The notes below the pieces were generated by a model. The model saw only the letters and a program-made list of their open reading frames with translations. It was not told the origin of the DNA and did no database searches. A DNA stretch of 64,000 nt, from assembly GCF_013385425.1 (NCBI RefSeq), contig NZ_JACAQA010000011.1, forward strand, positions 62,001 to 126,000, in the 5' to 3' direction. Numbering within the stretch: position 1 is the first letter of the stretch; the number at the start of each line of letters is the position of its first letter. Source of the DNA: Pseudomonas gingeri (GTDB lineage Bacteria > Pseudomonadota > Gammaproteobacteria > Pseudomonadales > Pseudomonadaceae). Positions 24,646-33,536 of the stretch are shown here, one piece after another. A program made the translations under genes and the position numbers.

Positions 24646-25916
24646 TGGCGGAGAAACTGTTCGGCGGGCAGTCCCGCGGCGGGACTGGCAATAGCGATCA
24701 TGACGGCCTGAAACTGGTGCTGCACCGCTACATCATCGATGCCATCGAGGAGTCGGGGAAAAACCTGCTGGAAGGCTCGCGCCAGGCCCTGGCACAGTTT
24801 GTCATCGACAAGGTCGGCGAGTATGTCTCGCGGCTGCACCTGGCAGTGTCGCGGTATGAGATGGAACGGCTGGCGGAGGAGATCGTCGACGAGCTTACCG
24901 GTTTCGGGCCGCTGGAGGTCCTGCTGCGCGACAGTTCGGTGACCGAGATCCTGGTCAACGGCCCGCACCGGGTGTTTATCGAACGCGACGGTGTCCTGTA
25001 CCAGAGCGACCTGCGGTTTATCGACGATCATCACGTGGAGCGGGTTATCCAGCGGATTCTCGCGCCCCTGGGTCGGCGCCTGGACGAGTCCTCGCCGATG
25101 GTCGATGCGCGGATGCCCGATGGCAGCCGGGTCAATGCCATTATTCCGCCGATCGCCCTCGACGGTCCGTGCCTGTCGGTACGGAAATTTCGCAAGGACA
25201 TGCTCAAGAGCAGCGACCTGATGGCGATGCAGACCATCGACCAGTCGATTTTCGAGTTTCTCCAGCTGGCCGTGGGCAAGCGCTGCAATATCCTGATCAG
25301 CGGTGGTACCGGCACCGGCAAGACCACCCTGCTGAATATCCTCAGCCAGTTGATCAACCCCCATGAGCGACTGGTCACCATCGAGGATGTGGCCGAGCTG
25401 CAACTCAATCACCCCCATGTCGTGCGCCTGGAAACCCGACCGCCGAATGCCGAGGGGCATGGCGAAGTGAAGTCCAGCGACCTGATCCGCAACGCCCTGC
25501 GGATGCGTCCCGACCGGATCATCCTCGGTGAGATTCGTGGTGTGGAGGTGCTCGACGTGCTGACGGCGATGAACACCGGCCACGACGGCTCAATGAGCAC
25601 CGTGCATGCGAACAACGCCCAGGATGCCTTGCTGCGCCTGGAAACCCTGGTGGGTCTGACGGGACGGCAGATCGGCGAAAAGACCCTGCGCCAGATGATC
25701 TGCGCGGCACTCGATGTAGTGATCCAGTTGACCCGCCTGCCCGACGGCCGTCGTTGTGTCAGCGAAGTGGTGGAGGTGCTGGATGTGCGCGAGGACATCT
25801 ATGTCACCAATACCCTGTTTCGCCTGGATCGGCGCAACGGCTTTGGTTTCCTGCGCGAGGCGGTGAACCCGGGCGGTGAGAAGCTGCGCCGTGACTCGCC
25901 CTTGTCCTTCGGTTGA
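24645..25916 (+). CDS. tadA: Tad pilus secretion ATPase TadA/CpaF
   Basis: 423 residues, hexameric cytoplasmic ATPase powering Flp assembly. N-terminal helices, then EEIVDELTGFGPLEVLL and VTEILVNGPHRVFIER. Walker A is ISGGTGTGKTTLLNIL near residue 220; the Asp box region is VTIEDVAELQL; Walker B is RPDRIILGEIRG; the His box is GHDGSMSTVHANN. The start shares one base with the tadZ stop (TAATG). All catalytic elements are intact. Confidence 0.96.
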   Translation: MAEKLFGGQSRGGTGNSDHDGLKLVLHRYIIDAIEESGKNLLEGSRQALAQFVIDKVGEYVSRLHLAVSRYEMERLAEEIVDELTGFGPLEVLLRDSSVTEILVNGPHRVFIERDGVLYQSDLRFIDDHHVERVIQRILAPLGRRLDESSPMVDARMPDGSRVNAIIPPIALDGPCLSVRKFRKDMLKSSDLMAMQTIDQSIFEFLQLAVGKRCNILISGGTGTGKTTLLNILSQLINPHERLVTIEDVAELQLNHPHVVRLETRPPNAEGHGEVKSSDLIRNALRMRPDRIILGEIRGVEVLDVLTAMNTGHDGSMSTVHANNAQDALLRLETLVGLTGRQIGEKTLRQMICAALDVVIQLTRLPDGRRCVSEVVEVLDVREDIYVTNTLFRLDRRNGFGFLREAVNPGGEKLRRDSPLSFG

Positions 25917-25928
25917 GGAGGGGCGCCG

Positions 25929-26816
25929 ATGTTAATTCCCCTGTTGCTCTGGTTGATCAGCCTGGTATTGCTGGGGCTGTCGATGCGTTTGTTCTACATC
26001 AGCCTGCGCAAGACCGGTCATGAACGGGTACTGAGCCGCCTGGGCCAAGGGCAGCCGGTCCTGGCGCCGACGACCCACACCACGAAGAACCACCTGGATC
26101 GGCTGTTTGTGCGCGCCGGCCTGAATCGCCCCGGCGAGCGGCAAGGCTTGTGGCTGGGGATCTGGGCGCTGCTGGTGGTGCTCGGCGCTGTGCAGGCCGC
26201 TGGCATGGGGCTGTTGCTGATGCTGGTACTGCCGCCCCTGGCCTTGCGTCTGTATCTGGCCTGGCGCTATCGGCGTCGTTTGCGGCGGATGGTCGAGCAA
26301 CTGCCTTCGGCGCTTGATCACGCCGTGCGCAGTCTCAAGTCGGGGCGAACCCTGGCCGATGCGCTTATGGGCGGTGTCGAGGCCTCAACCGATCCGCTGC
26401 GCGAGGCCATGGGGCGGGTACGACGCAATGTCGAGCTGGGGGTCAGCCTGTCGGACGCCGTGCACGACTTTGCCCAATTCTATGAGCGCGACGAGTTCCG
26501 TTTCCTGGCCCTGGGCTTGAAGGTCAACCACCGGTATGGCGGCAACGCCAGCGAGTTGCTGGAAAACCTGATCAAGCTGATTCGCGAACGCGAGCAGGGT
26601 GACCGGCAACTGCGGGCGATGACCGGGGAAACCCGCATGACCGCCGTGGTGCTGGCGTTGCTGCCAGTGGGCATGGCGGGCTTCTTCCTGGTCTCCAACC
26701 CGGGCTACCTGATGCACATGTGGGAGGACAACAGTGGCCAGCATATGCTGCTGATGGCCTTCGGGTTACAGGTGTTCGGTTGCCTGGCGCTTTGGCGCAT
26801 GTTGCGGAGCGTGTGA
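25929..26816 (+). CDS. tadB: Tad pilus inner-membrane platform protein TadB
   Basis: 295 residues of the T2SSF/GspF type. N-terminal helix LLLWLISLVLLGLSMRLFYI, a helix pair near 75-110, the cytoplasmic T2SSF domain (LPSALDHAVRSLKSGRTLAD, FRFLALGLKVNHRYGGNASE) and two C-terminal helices (VVLALLPVGMAGFFLV and MLLMAFGLQVFGCLALW). It forms the platform with TadC. It starts 12 bp after tadA with GAGGAGG upstream. Confidence 0.92.
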   Translation: MLIPLLLWLISLVLLGLSMRLFYISLRKTGHERVLSRLGQGQPVLAPTTHTTKNHLDRLFVRAGLNRPGERQGLWLGIWALLVVLGAVQAAGMGLLLMLVLPPLALRLYLAWRYRRRLRRMVEQLPSALDHAVRSLKSGRTLADALMGGVEASTDPLREAMGRVRRNVELGVSLSDAVHDFAQFYERDEFRFLALGLKVNHRYGGNASELLENLIKLIREREQGDRQLRAMTGETRMTAVVLALLPVGMAGFFLVSNPGYLMHMWEDNSGQHMLLMAFGLQVFGCLALWRMLRSV

Positions 26817-26817
26817 G

Positions 26818-27705
26818 ATGACGATCCTGGCCAGTGCCCTGCTGCTCTTCGCCGCCTTGACCCTGGCGGCTGGCCAATGGATGCAGCGACGTCGGTGCAA
26901 GCGTGCCGTGACCCGGCGTCTGCAAGGTCATATGAGTCGCGACAACCGTTTCGGCAACCTGCTGCGTCGTTTGGGCGAATCCCGTTTCGGCCAGCACTTG
27001 ATCAGCATGGATAACGAAACCCTGGTGCTGCTCAATCGTGTGGGTTGGCGCAAGGCCAGCCAGCGTTCGTTGTTTGCCGCCAGCCAGATCGCCACTCCGG
27101 TGCTGGCGCTGGGAATAGTGTCACTGCTGGAAGGGGTGCTCTTCCCTGACACCACCTCGCCCTGGATCGCGCCTTTCCTGGCCCTGGCCGGTGGCTATCT
27201 GTTTCCCAAGCGACTGTTGGTGGTGCTGGCTCGGCGTCGGCAGAAGCAGGTGGTCCAGGAGATATCGACCTTCATTCCGTTGCTGCGCATCCTGTTCGAG
27301 TCGGGCATGGCGGTGGAACAGGCCTTGCGGGTGCTCTCCCAGGAGGGCCGGGAGCTGCTGCCGGTGGTGACCGGGGAGCTGCGCCTGGTACTGGCGCGGG
27401 TCGATTCGGGGCTGGAGTTGGGAGAGGAGTTGAACAAGGTGGCCGGCCTGTTGGAGGTGGACGAGTTCGACGATATCTGCGTGATCCTCCATCAGTTGAT
27501 CCACCAGGGCGGTGGGGCGATGAAGTCGTTGCTGGCCCTCAAGCAATTGCTCGATGACCGGCGCTTGACCCGTCAGCAGGAGTACATCTCCAAACTGTCG
27601 GCAAAGATGTCCGTGGTGATGATGGTGTTTCTGTTTCCAGCATTGTTGATTGTCCTGGCGGGGCCGGGTTTTACCGCCCTGGCCAAGGCGTTTGGCGCAT
27701 CCTAG
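26818..27705 (+). CDS. tadC: Tad pilus inner-membrane platform protein TadC
   Basis: 295 residues, second T2SSF protein. N-terminal helix (ILASALLLFAALTLAAGQW), a helical hairpin near 85-125, the T2SSF core (FIPLLRILFESGMAVEQAL, LEVDEFDDICVILHQLIHQG) and a C-terminal helix VVMMVFLFPALLIVLAGPGF. It begins 1 bp after tadB, so translation is coupled. The partner of TadB in the pilus platform. Confidence 0.92.
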   Translation: MTILASALLLFAALTLAAGQWMQRRRCKRAVTRRLQGHMSRDNRFGNLLRRLGESRFGQHLISMDNETLVLLNRVGWRKASQRSLFAASQIATPVLALGIVSLLEGVLFPDTTSPWIAPFLALAGGYLFPKRLLVVLARRRQKQVVQEISTFIPLLRILFESGMAVEQALRVLSQEGRELLPVVTGELRLVLARVDSGLELGEELNKVAGLLEVDEFDDICVILHQLIHQGGGAMKSLLALKQLLDDRRLTRQQEYISKLSAKMSVVMMVFLFPALLIVLAGPGFTALAKAFGAS

Positions 27706-27716
27706 GGAGTGGTTGG

Positions 27717-28451
27717 ATGAAGGTATTGATTGCCGCGGTGGCGTTTCTGACGCTGGCCGGTTGTGCCGGGGATGGTCGTGCGCCCTGGACCGCACTGATG
27801 GGGACCGGGGGCAGTTGCGCCAAACCGGACGCCGACCAGGAGTTGTCCCTGAACCTGGCCGATGACATGGCCAATGAGGGCAAGCTGCACGCCAGCCTGG
27901 CCAACCTGCAGAACCTGCCGGAAAGCCTCGACGCCGTGCGCTTGCGCAAGGCCCGGGTCTATCGGCAGTTGGGCCGTAGCGAAGCCGAGCCGCTGTATCG
28001 CAGCCTGCTCGGGACTTGCCTCGCGGCCGAAGGTGAGCATGGCCTCGGGCAACTGGCGGCGGCGCGCAACGACAACGGTCAGGCCATGGCGCATTTGCAG
28101 CGGGCGGCGCGCCTGGCGCCGACCGACGAGAAGATCCGCAACGACCTGGGGGTGGTCTATCTCAACCAATTGCGACTGGAGGATGCCCGTTTCGAGTTTC
28201 TTACCGCCATCGAACTCAAGCAGTCCGATCCCTTGGCGTCGGTGAACCTGGTGAGCTTGTTGCTTTATCAGGACAACTGGAGCCAGGCCGCTGAGCTGGT
28301 CACCCGGATGAACCTGAGCCCCGGGCAGTTCAGCGAGGCCCAGGCCCGGGCGCAGCAGCTCAAGAGCGGCGGCGGAGCGGGTAGCCGGCCCGCCAGTGAC
28401 CGGGTGGCGGCAAGGGAAGAGGCGCCTGCCGCTGCGGCAAGCGTGCGTTGA
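27717..28451 (+). CDS. tadD: Tad locus TPR lipoprotein TadD
   Basis: 244 residues. The signal peptide ends in a lipobox LAGC (about residues 12-15), so it should be an outer-membrane lipoprotein. TPR-like helices cover about 45-215 (SLANLQNLPESLDAVRLRKA, GQAMAHLQRAARLAPTDEKI, NDLGVVYLNQLRLEDARFEF). TadD family proteins help secretin assembly. AGGGAG precedes the ATG, 11 bp after tadC. Confidence 0.9.
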   Translation: MKVLIAAVAFLTLAGCAGDGRAPWTALMGTGGSCAKPDADQELSLNLADDMANEGKLHASLANLQNLPESLDAVRLRKARVYRQLGRSEAEPLYRSLLGTCLAAEGEHGLGQLAAARNDNGQAMAHLQRAARLAPTDEKIRNDLGVVYLNQLRLEDARFEFLTAIELKQSDPLASVNLVSLLLYQDNWSQAAELVTRMNLSPGQFSEAQARAQQLKSGGGAGSRPASDRVAAREEAPAAAASVR

Positions 28452-28472
28452 ATCGACATCAAGGAGGTCGGG

Positions 28473-28739
28473 ATGAAACCATACAAACTCTGTGGCGTGG
28501 GGTGCCTGCTACTGTCGTTGGCGGTCCAGGCGGTAGAGCAGAGACCGTCTTCGCCCTATCAGAAGGAGACGGAAAACTGGTTGCAGCTACAGGTGGCGGG
28601 AAAGCAGCAGAGCTCGACGCCCCAGGTCGCCACGCCGAGCGAACGCGAGCAAAGCCTGCAACGCTGGCTGGACAGCTACAAACATCCGATTCCGGAATTT
28701 TTCAAGCAGGATGCCGGCGGGTCGTTGAAGAGCAATTAA
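28473..28739 (+). CDS. DUF3613 small secreted protein of the tad locus
   Basis: 88 residues. A short signal sequence (KLCGVGCLLLSLAVQAVE) precedes a charged region ending in ...EREQSLQRWLDSYKHPIPEF. AAGGAGG stands 5 bp upstream of the ATG. It lies 21 bp after tadD, the place of PA4298 in P. aeruginosa. It is last gene of the rcpC-tadD unit; function unknown. Confidence 0.83.
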   Translation: MKPYKLCGVGCLLLSLAVQAVEQRPSSPYQKETENWLQLQVAGKQQSSTPQVATPSEREQSLQRWLDSYKHPIPEFFKQDAGGSLKSN

Positions 28740-28827
28740 GCGGACAGGATGCAAGCAGCAGGGCTTGGTGGCGATGGCGGCGGTGAATACAACATCGTTA
28801 TCGCTGGCAAGCGGATGCCTGGCGGGA

Positions 28828-29613
28828 TCAGTGCTCGGTGATCCCTCTGTGGCCGACCCTGGCGGGCGACAAGGCCAGTGCCAGTTGGGTGCGGTTGTGC
28901 ATATGGGTCAGGCGCAGCACCTGGGACACATAGAGTTTCACCGTGTTTTCGGTAATGCCCAGCTCACAGGCGATCTGGTAGTTGGTCTGGCCCTTGCCCA
29001 CCAGCCGCGCGACGTCCAGTTGGCGCGGCGATAGCTGGCTGACGATTTCGGGCAGGATCTGTACCGAGTCGGGATCGGCTTCCTCGCTGCTGTCGGCAGG
29101 CGAACCGCTCCGGATTCTGTTCAGGTCCTGGTACAGGTCGTCGATGGATTCGGCGAGGAACTGCAGCTTCTGGTTCAGATGCCCGAGGCTGTCGGTGCGT
29201 TTGCGCTCGGCGAGTGCCTTGTCCTGGCGATGGATGCCCTCGAGCAGTTCGTGCAGATCCACGGGCTTCTGGTAGTAGTCGGCGATACCGGCGCGCAACG
29301 CCTTGATCACGTCCTGCTTGTCGGCCCGTCCGGTGAGCATGATGGCCTCGAAAGCCCGATGTTTCCCGGCGATCTGTTGCAGCCGGCGCACCAGTTCGAT
29401 GCCGTCCAGCTCCGGCATCTGCAGGTCGCAGAGCACCAGGCCGATCTCGCTGTCTTCGCTGAAACCTTCAAGCGCCTGCCGACTGGACAGGCAAGGGACG
29501 CAACGGTAGCCGTTGCTTTCGAGAAACTCGCAGATTTCTTCGACGATCGGTGGTTGGTCATCCACCACCAGTACTTTTACTTGTGAGACAAGCTTGTTCA
29601 CGCGCGACTCCAT
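28828..29613 (-). CDS. pprB: Response regulator PprB (receiver plus LuxR-type HTH)
   Basis: 261 residues. Receiver domain at about 13-130 (VLVVDDQPP, phospho-acceptor in LVLCDLQMPELDGIEL, Lys in YYQKPVDLHELL), a linker, then a GerE/LuxR-type helix-turn-helix near 190-255 (LSPRQLDVARLVGKGQTNYQ, ELGITENTVKLYVSQVL). In P. aeruginosa PprB activates flp-tad and other attachment genes after signalling by PprA. It is convergent with the tadD/DUF3613 end. Assignment is by domain, length and locus synteny. Confidence 0.92.
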   Translation of the reverse strand: MESRVNKLVSQVKVLVVDDQPPIVEEICEFLESNGYRCVPCLSSRQALEGFSEDSEIGLVLCDLQMPELDGIELVRRLQQIAGKHRAFEAIMLTGRADKQDVIKALRAGIADYYQKPVDLHELLEGIHRQDKALAERKRTDSLGHLNQKLQFLAESIDDLYQDLNRIRSGSPADSSEEADPDSVQILPEIVSQLSPRQLDVARLVGKGQTNYQIACELGITENTVKLYVSQVLRLTHMHNRTQLALALSPARVGHRGITEH

Positions 29614-29718
29614 GCTCTACCAGCCAATGACTACGAGCTCCTTGCCCACGCGCGCAGTTTCGCAGGGCTTGTTCCTCAAAAGTAGACGCACTTTGCCACT
29701 CTGTACATAGTGCTACTA

Positions 29719-30189
29719 CTAAAGGGAGTTGATCGACATGCCAAGCAGGCCAATCAGCAGGAATGGCGCGAAAGGGCGTTTGCCCAAGGTTTCCGGGGCC
29801 AGGTGGTGCAGGCTTGCCTGCGTTCCTTGCCCCAGTAATGGCCACACTCGGGGGGCCAGCCAGTGCCAGAGCAGCATCGCGGCGCCGGCGCCGATAAAGG
29901 TGCCGAGCAGGGTCGACGGCTCGCTGGCCAGTGCCAGCGCCGACAACAGCTTGACGTCTGCGGCACCCATGCGTCGGGTGGCGTAGCCGGGCAAGGTCAG
30001 CAGCAGGGCCAGGAGCAAGGCGATGCCGCCCTGGGCGGCAGGCGCTCCCAGCCAGGTGCTGCCGGTCCAGAGCAGATAGATCAGGGCAAGCACCGCGCTG
30101 CCGAGGGTCAGGCCGTTGGCGATTTGCCGGTGGCGCAGGTCCTGGGTGGCACAGAGTGCGAACCAGGCCGCTAGGACAAGGCTGTGCAT
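29719..30189 (-). CDS. fppA: Type IVb prepilin peptidase FppA (A24 family)
   Basis: 156 residues, polytopic inner-membrane aspartic peptidase that cleaves the Flp leader. The first Asp is in ATQDLRHRQIANGL (about residue 17). The second Asp lies in MGAADVKLL (about 75), where the A24 signature GxGD reads GAAD. Helices occupy the rest. It lacks the N-methyltransferase domain of PilD, as TadV/FppA proteins do. Divergent from the TadE-like gene and 105 bp upstream of pprB on the same strand. Confidence 0.9.
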   Translation of the reverse strand: MHSLVLAAWFALCATQDLRHRQIANGLTLGSAVLALIYLLWTGSTWLGAPAAQGGIALLLALLLTLPGYATRRMGAADVKLLSALALASEPSTLLGTFIGAGAAMLLWHWLAPRVWPLLGQGTQASLHHLAPETLGKRPFAPFLLIGLLGMSINSL

Positions 30190-30264
30190 GGGCTAAAAAA
30201 CGTCTCTTCCCGGCGAATGATTCTATGCTGATAGCAACGTGCAGTTGTCAGGGTAGACCTTGCC

Positions 30265-30711
30265 ATGAGCCCCAGCCTCCCCCGAAAGCAAAAAGGCGCC
30301 GCCGCCATCGAGTTCGCCCTCGTGTTCCTGATTTTTTTCGCGGTGTTCTATGGCATGGTCAGCTACTGCCTGCCGCTGCTGATGGTGCAGTCGTTCCATG
30401 AAGCGACGGCCGAGGCCTTGCGCAGTAGCGTGGCGGTCGACCCGGTGGCGGCCGGAAGTGGCTATACCGCTCTGGTCCAGACCACCGCCGTCCAGGCGGC
30501 CGCCAACCGGTTGACCTGGATTCCCAGCAGCTTCAACTTCACCGCCGCCAACAATATTACGGCGCTCTACTCGGGCGGTATCCTGACGGTCACCATCACG
30601 TACCCGACATCCCAACTGCGTAATGTCCTGCCGTTTCTGGTGTTACCTGGCATCGGCACGGTGCCCAGCCTTCCCGCGAACCTGACGGTCATCTCGAGTC
30701 TGCAATTTTGA
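30265..30711 (+). CDS. TadE-like pseudopilin
   Basis: 148 residues. The N-terminus is a canonical pseudopilin start, KG/AAAIEF, followed by the hydrophobic helix ALVFLIFFAVFYGMVSYCLP, so it should be processed by FppA and act as a minor pilin or initiator. The rest is probably periplasmic (TADE domain). Its stop overlaps the TTG start of pprA. This is the place of PA4294 in P. aeruginosa. Confidence 0.87.
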   Translation: MSPSLPRKQKGAAAIEFALVFLIFFAVFYGMVSYCLPLLMVQSFHEATAEALRSSVAVDPVAAGSGYTALVQTTAVQAAANRLTWIPSSFNFTAANNITALYSGGILTVTITYPTSQLRNVLPFLVLPGIGTVPSLPANLTVISSLQF

Positions 30712-33536
30712 GCGCAGGGGACAAGCTGTTCGGGCGCTTGCTGGGGCGCGGCAGTGAGTCGCCGCCCGAGCCCATGCGCCACTTGCCCGCCCCGGCCTTC
30801 GGCTTGCTGCTGCGGCTCGATGACGAGGGCCGGGTCTTGAGCGTCGACGGTCCCTTGCGTCATGACCTGGCGCCGCAGGCGGCAGGCTGTGAGTTGCGTA
30901 ACCTGTTGCTGCTCTCCAGTCGCTTGTCTGTCGAAGGCGTGCCGGCGGATTGGCTCGGCCAGAGCCTCGACCTGGACTTCAGTGGACCGGCCGGGCAAGT
31001 CCTGCATACCCGCGCCTGGGTCCAGCCCGGCAATCCCGGCTGGTGGTTGCAGGCCCTGGACATCGGCGACCTGCTTGAGCACAACCTGCGCTCATCGTTG
31101 CGTGAGCAGCTGCAGCAGGTCGCCGGGCAGATGAGCGAACAATTGCGCCTGTGCAGCCTGGCACGTCTGCCCCAGGTGCTGAACGAGCAGTTGCAGGGCC
31201 TGTCCCAGCGCTGGCGGATTCCCTGTGTTGCCCTGGCGCTGCTTGACGAACATCAACAGCAGTGGACGGTGCACAGTCAGTATCGGGCCCATGACGCTCC
31301 GGCCCTGTGGCAGACCGGCCAGGCCCTGGGCAGTGGCCTGGACAGCCTCAGCGGCATGGTGCCGCTGTACTTCAACGCGCAACAAGGCCTCAGTGAGCAT
31401 CTGCGTCTGCAAGGGGTGATGGGCAACGCCGATGGCTTGCTTATTCCTTTTTGTGATGACCATGGGGTGGCGGCGTGGTTGCTCGCCGGTTTTTACCCGG
31501 CCCGTCAGCGCGCAACGCAGTTGGACGACCGTGACTGGCTGCAACTGGCAGCGGCCCTGGCGGCGCCGTTGCTGGCGCGCTTGCGCCAGCAGGTTCATCA
31601 CCATCAACTGGAGCGCCTGGAGGTGCTGCAAGGTTTGTTGGGCACCGGCTGGTGGGAGTGGACGCCGTCCCTCGACGAACTGCAACTGGCCCCGCAACTG
31701 GTGCAGGAGTTGGGGCTTGAAGCGTTGCACGGGGTGGTGTCGCTGGAAGGTTGGCTGGGGTTGTTCCACGCCGCCGACCGCCAGGAACTGTCCAGCCGCA
31801 TGTACGACTTGCAGCAGGGCAAGGCGCTGCTGCTCTGTGTCCGCCGGCATGCCGAGGACCCGCAGCAGGCCCCTCAGTGGTATCGCCTGCAGGGTCAGGT
31901 GCTGGGTGTTGGTGACAGCTTGCGGATCATTGGTTTCATGCTCGACATCAGTGACGTCAAGAATCAGGAGCAGGCCGCCGCCGCCGCCCATGCTCGGCTG
32001 GACAACCTGATTGCCAGCTCGCCGGCGGTGATCTATGTACAGCGTTATGTCGAGGGTGCCTTGCAGCCGGTGTTCTTCAGCGACAGCCTGTTGCCGCTGC
32101 TGGGCTGGACCCTGGCCGACTGTGCCGATGGCAGCCTGGCGCAGTGGATTCATCCCGAGGATCGCGACCGTTATTTCGAGCGTACCCGCCAGTTGCTGCG
32201 TGAAAGCAACGTCAGTTGCCGTTATCGGCTCCGGGACAAGGGCGGTGTCTATCACTGGATGCTGGATGAGGCCCGGCTGTTGCGTGATGACCTCGGCTTG
32301 CCGGTGGAAGCGGTGGGGCTGTGGCTGGACATCACGGAAGCGACCCTGGCCGCCGAGCAGATCGAGAAGAGCGAGGAGCGCTATCGCATCCTGGTGGAAG
32401 ATTCGCCGGCGATGATCTGTCGTTACCGCCCGGACCTGACCCTGACCTTCGGCAACAAGCCGCTCGCGGTCTATCTGGAGTGTTCGCCCGAGCAATTGCC
32501 GGGGGCCAACCTGGGCAAATGGCTGTCGCCCGAGCAGCGCGCGGCGTTTGTCCAGCGTCTGTCCTTGCTGACTCCGGAGTTCCCGGTGAGTACGGCGGAA
32601 ATCAGCCTGCAATTGCCCGGACGCGAGCATGCCTGGTGGGTCTGGTCGGATCGCGGGGTGTTTGACGCGCAAGGCCGACTGGTCGAGGTGCAGGCGGTGG
32701 GACGTGATAACACCGAGGTGCGGCGTTCCCAGCAGCAACTGACCCAGAGCGCGAAGATGGCCACCCTGGGGGAAATGGCTACCGGCCTGGCCCATGAGAT
32801 CAACCAGCCGCTGAACGTCATGCGCATGGCCATCGTCAATGTGCTCAAGCGCCTGGGCAATGGCGATGTGCAGGTCGACTATTTGCAGGACAAGCTCAAT
32901 CGCATCGACGCCCAGGTCCAGAGGGCGGCGCGGGTGGTCGATCATATGCGGGTGTTCGGCCGCCGTTCGGAAATCGAGCAGGCGCCGTTCAATCCGGCGC
33001 AGGCGGTGGAAGGCACCTTGTCGTTGCTCAGCGAGGGAATGAAGGGCAAGGGCGTGGAGCTGCGGGTGGCGCCCATCGGGTTCGAGGTGCAGGTGCGGGG
33101 TTTTGTCGACCAGTTGGAGCAGGTGCTGATCAACCTGATGGTCAATGCCCGGGATGCCTTGTTGAGCAAGCGTGAGAAGAACCGCGATTTCGAGCCCTGG
33201 ATTGCGCTGACCGCCGAACGTGATGAGCGGGCGGTGCGTTTGTTTGTCGAGGATAACGGCGGCGGCATCGATCCGCGGTTGCTGGAGCGGATCTTCGAAC
33301 CCTTCTTCACCACCAAGCCGATAGGCGTCGGCACCGGGTTGGGCTTGTCGGTGAGCTACGGGATTGTCGAGAACATGGGCGGGCGCCTCAGCGTACGCAA
33401 TGGCGAGGCCGGGGCGCGGTTCTGTGTGGAACTGCCGATCGCTTCAGATCACCAGGTAGGCCTTGCCGGTCTGGCCGCAGGTGAGGTGGCCGTCGACGGA
33501 AATCTGTCCGACAGTGATCCCCAGCCCCGCCAATAG
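30708..33536 (+). CDS. pprA: PAS-domain sensor histidine kinase PprA
   Basis: 942 residues, soluble. A variable N-terminal region and GAF-like segment (to about 300) are followed by PAS-type modules (about 320-415, 425-540, 560-680, each ending like LWLDITE). HisKA has the H-box GLAHEINQPLN near 692; HATPase has N-box QVLINLMVNARDALL near 805, VEDNGGGID and TGLGLSVSYGIVENMGG. TTG at 30708 overlaps the TadE stop. Partner of PprB. The last 31 codons are antisense to the end of tadG, and the kinase core ends before that extension. Confidence 0.9.
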   Translation: MSAGDKLFGRLLGRGSESPPEPMRHLPAPAFGLLLRLDDEGRVLSVDGPLRHDLAPQAAGCELRNLLLLSSRLSVEGVPADWLGQSLDLDFSGPAGQVLHTRAWVQPGNPGWWLQALDIGDLLEHNLRSSLREQLQQVAGQMSEQLRLCSLARLPQVLNEQLQGLSQRWRIPCVALALLDEHQQQWTVHSQYRAHDAPALWQTGQALGSGLDSLSGMVPLYFNAQQGLSEHLRLQGVMGNADGLLIPFCDDHGVAAWLLAGFYPARQRATQLDDRDWLQLAAALAAPLLARLRQQVHHHQLERLEVLQGLLGTGWWEWTPSLDELQLAPQLVQELGLEALHGVVSLEGWLGLFHAADRQELSSRMYDLQQGKALLLCVRRHAEDPQQAPQWYRLQGQVLGVGDSLRIIGFMLDISDVKNQEQAAAAAHARLDNLIASSPAVIYVQRYVEGALQPVFFSDSLLPLLGWTLADCADGSLAQWIHPEDRDRYFERTRQLLRESNVSCRYRLRDKGGVYHWMLDEARLLRDDLGLPVEAVGLWLDITEATLAAEQIEKSEERYRILVEDSPAMICRYRPDLTLTFGNKPLAVYLECSPEQLPGANLGKWLSPEQRAAFVQRLSLLTPEFPVSTAEISLQLPGREHAWWVWSDRGVFDAQGRLVEVQAVGRDNTEVRRSQQQLTQSAKMATLGEMATGLAHEINQPLNVMRMAIVNVLKRLGNGDVQVDYLQDKLNRIDAQVQRAARVVDHMRVFGRRSEIEQAPFNPAQAVEGTLSLLSEGMKGKGVELRVAPIGFEVQVRGFVDQLEQVLINLMVNARDALLSKREKNRDFEPWIALTAERDERAVRLFVEDNGGGIDPRLLERIFEPFFTTKPIGVGTGLGLSVSYGIVENMGGRLSVRNGEAGARFCVELPIASDHQVGLAGLAAGEVAVDGNLSDSDPQPRQ

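Noticed and set aside
31092..32945. 617-codon minus-strand frame opposite pprA
   Set aside because: Shadow of the kinase gene; low-complexity His/Gln/Arg composition.
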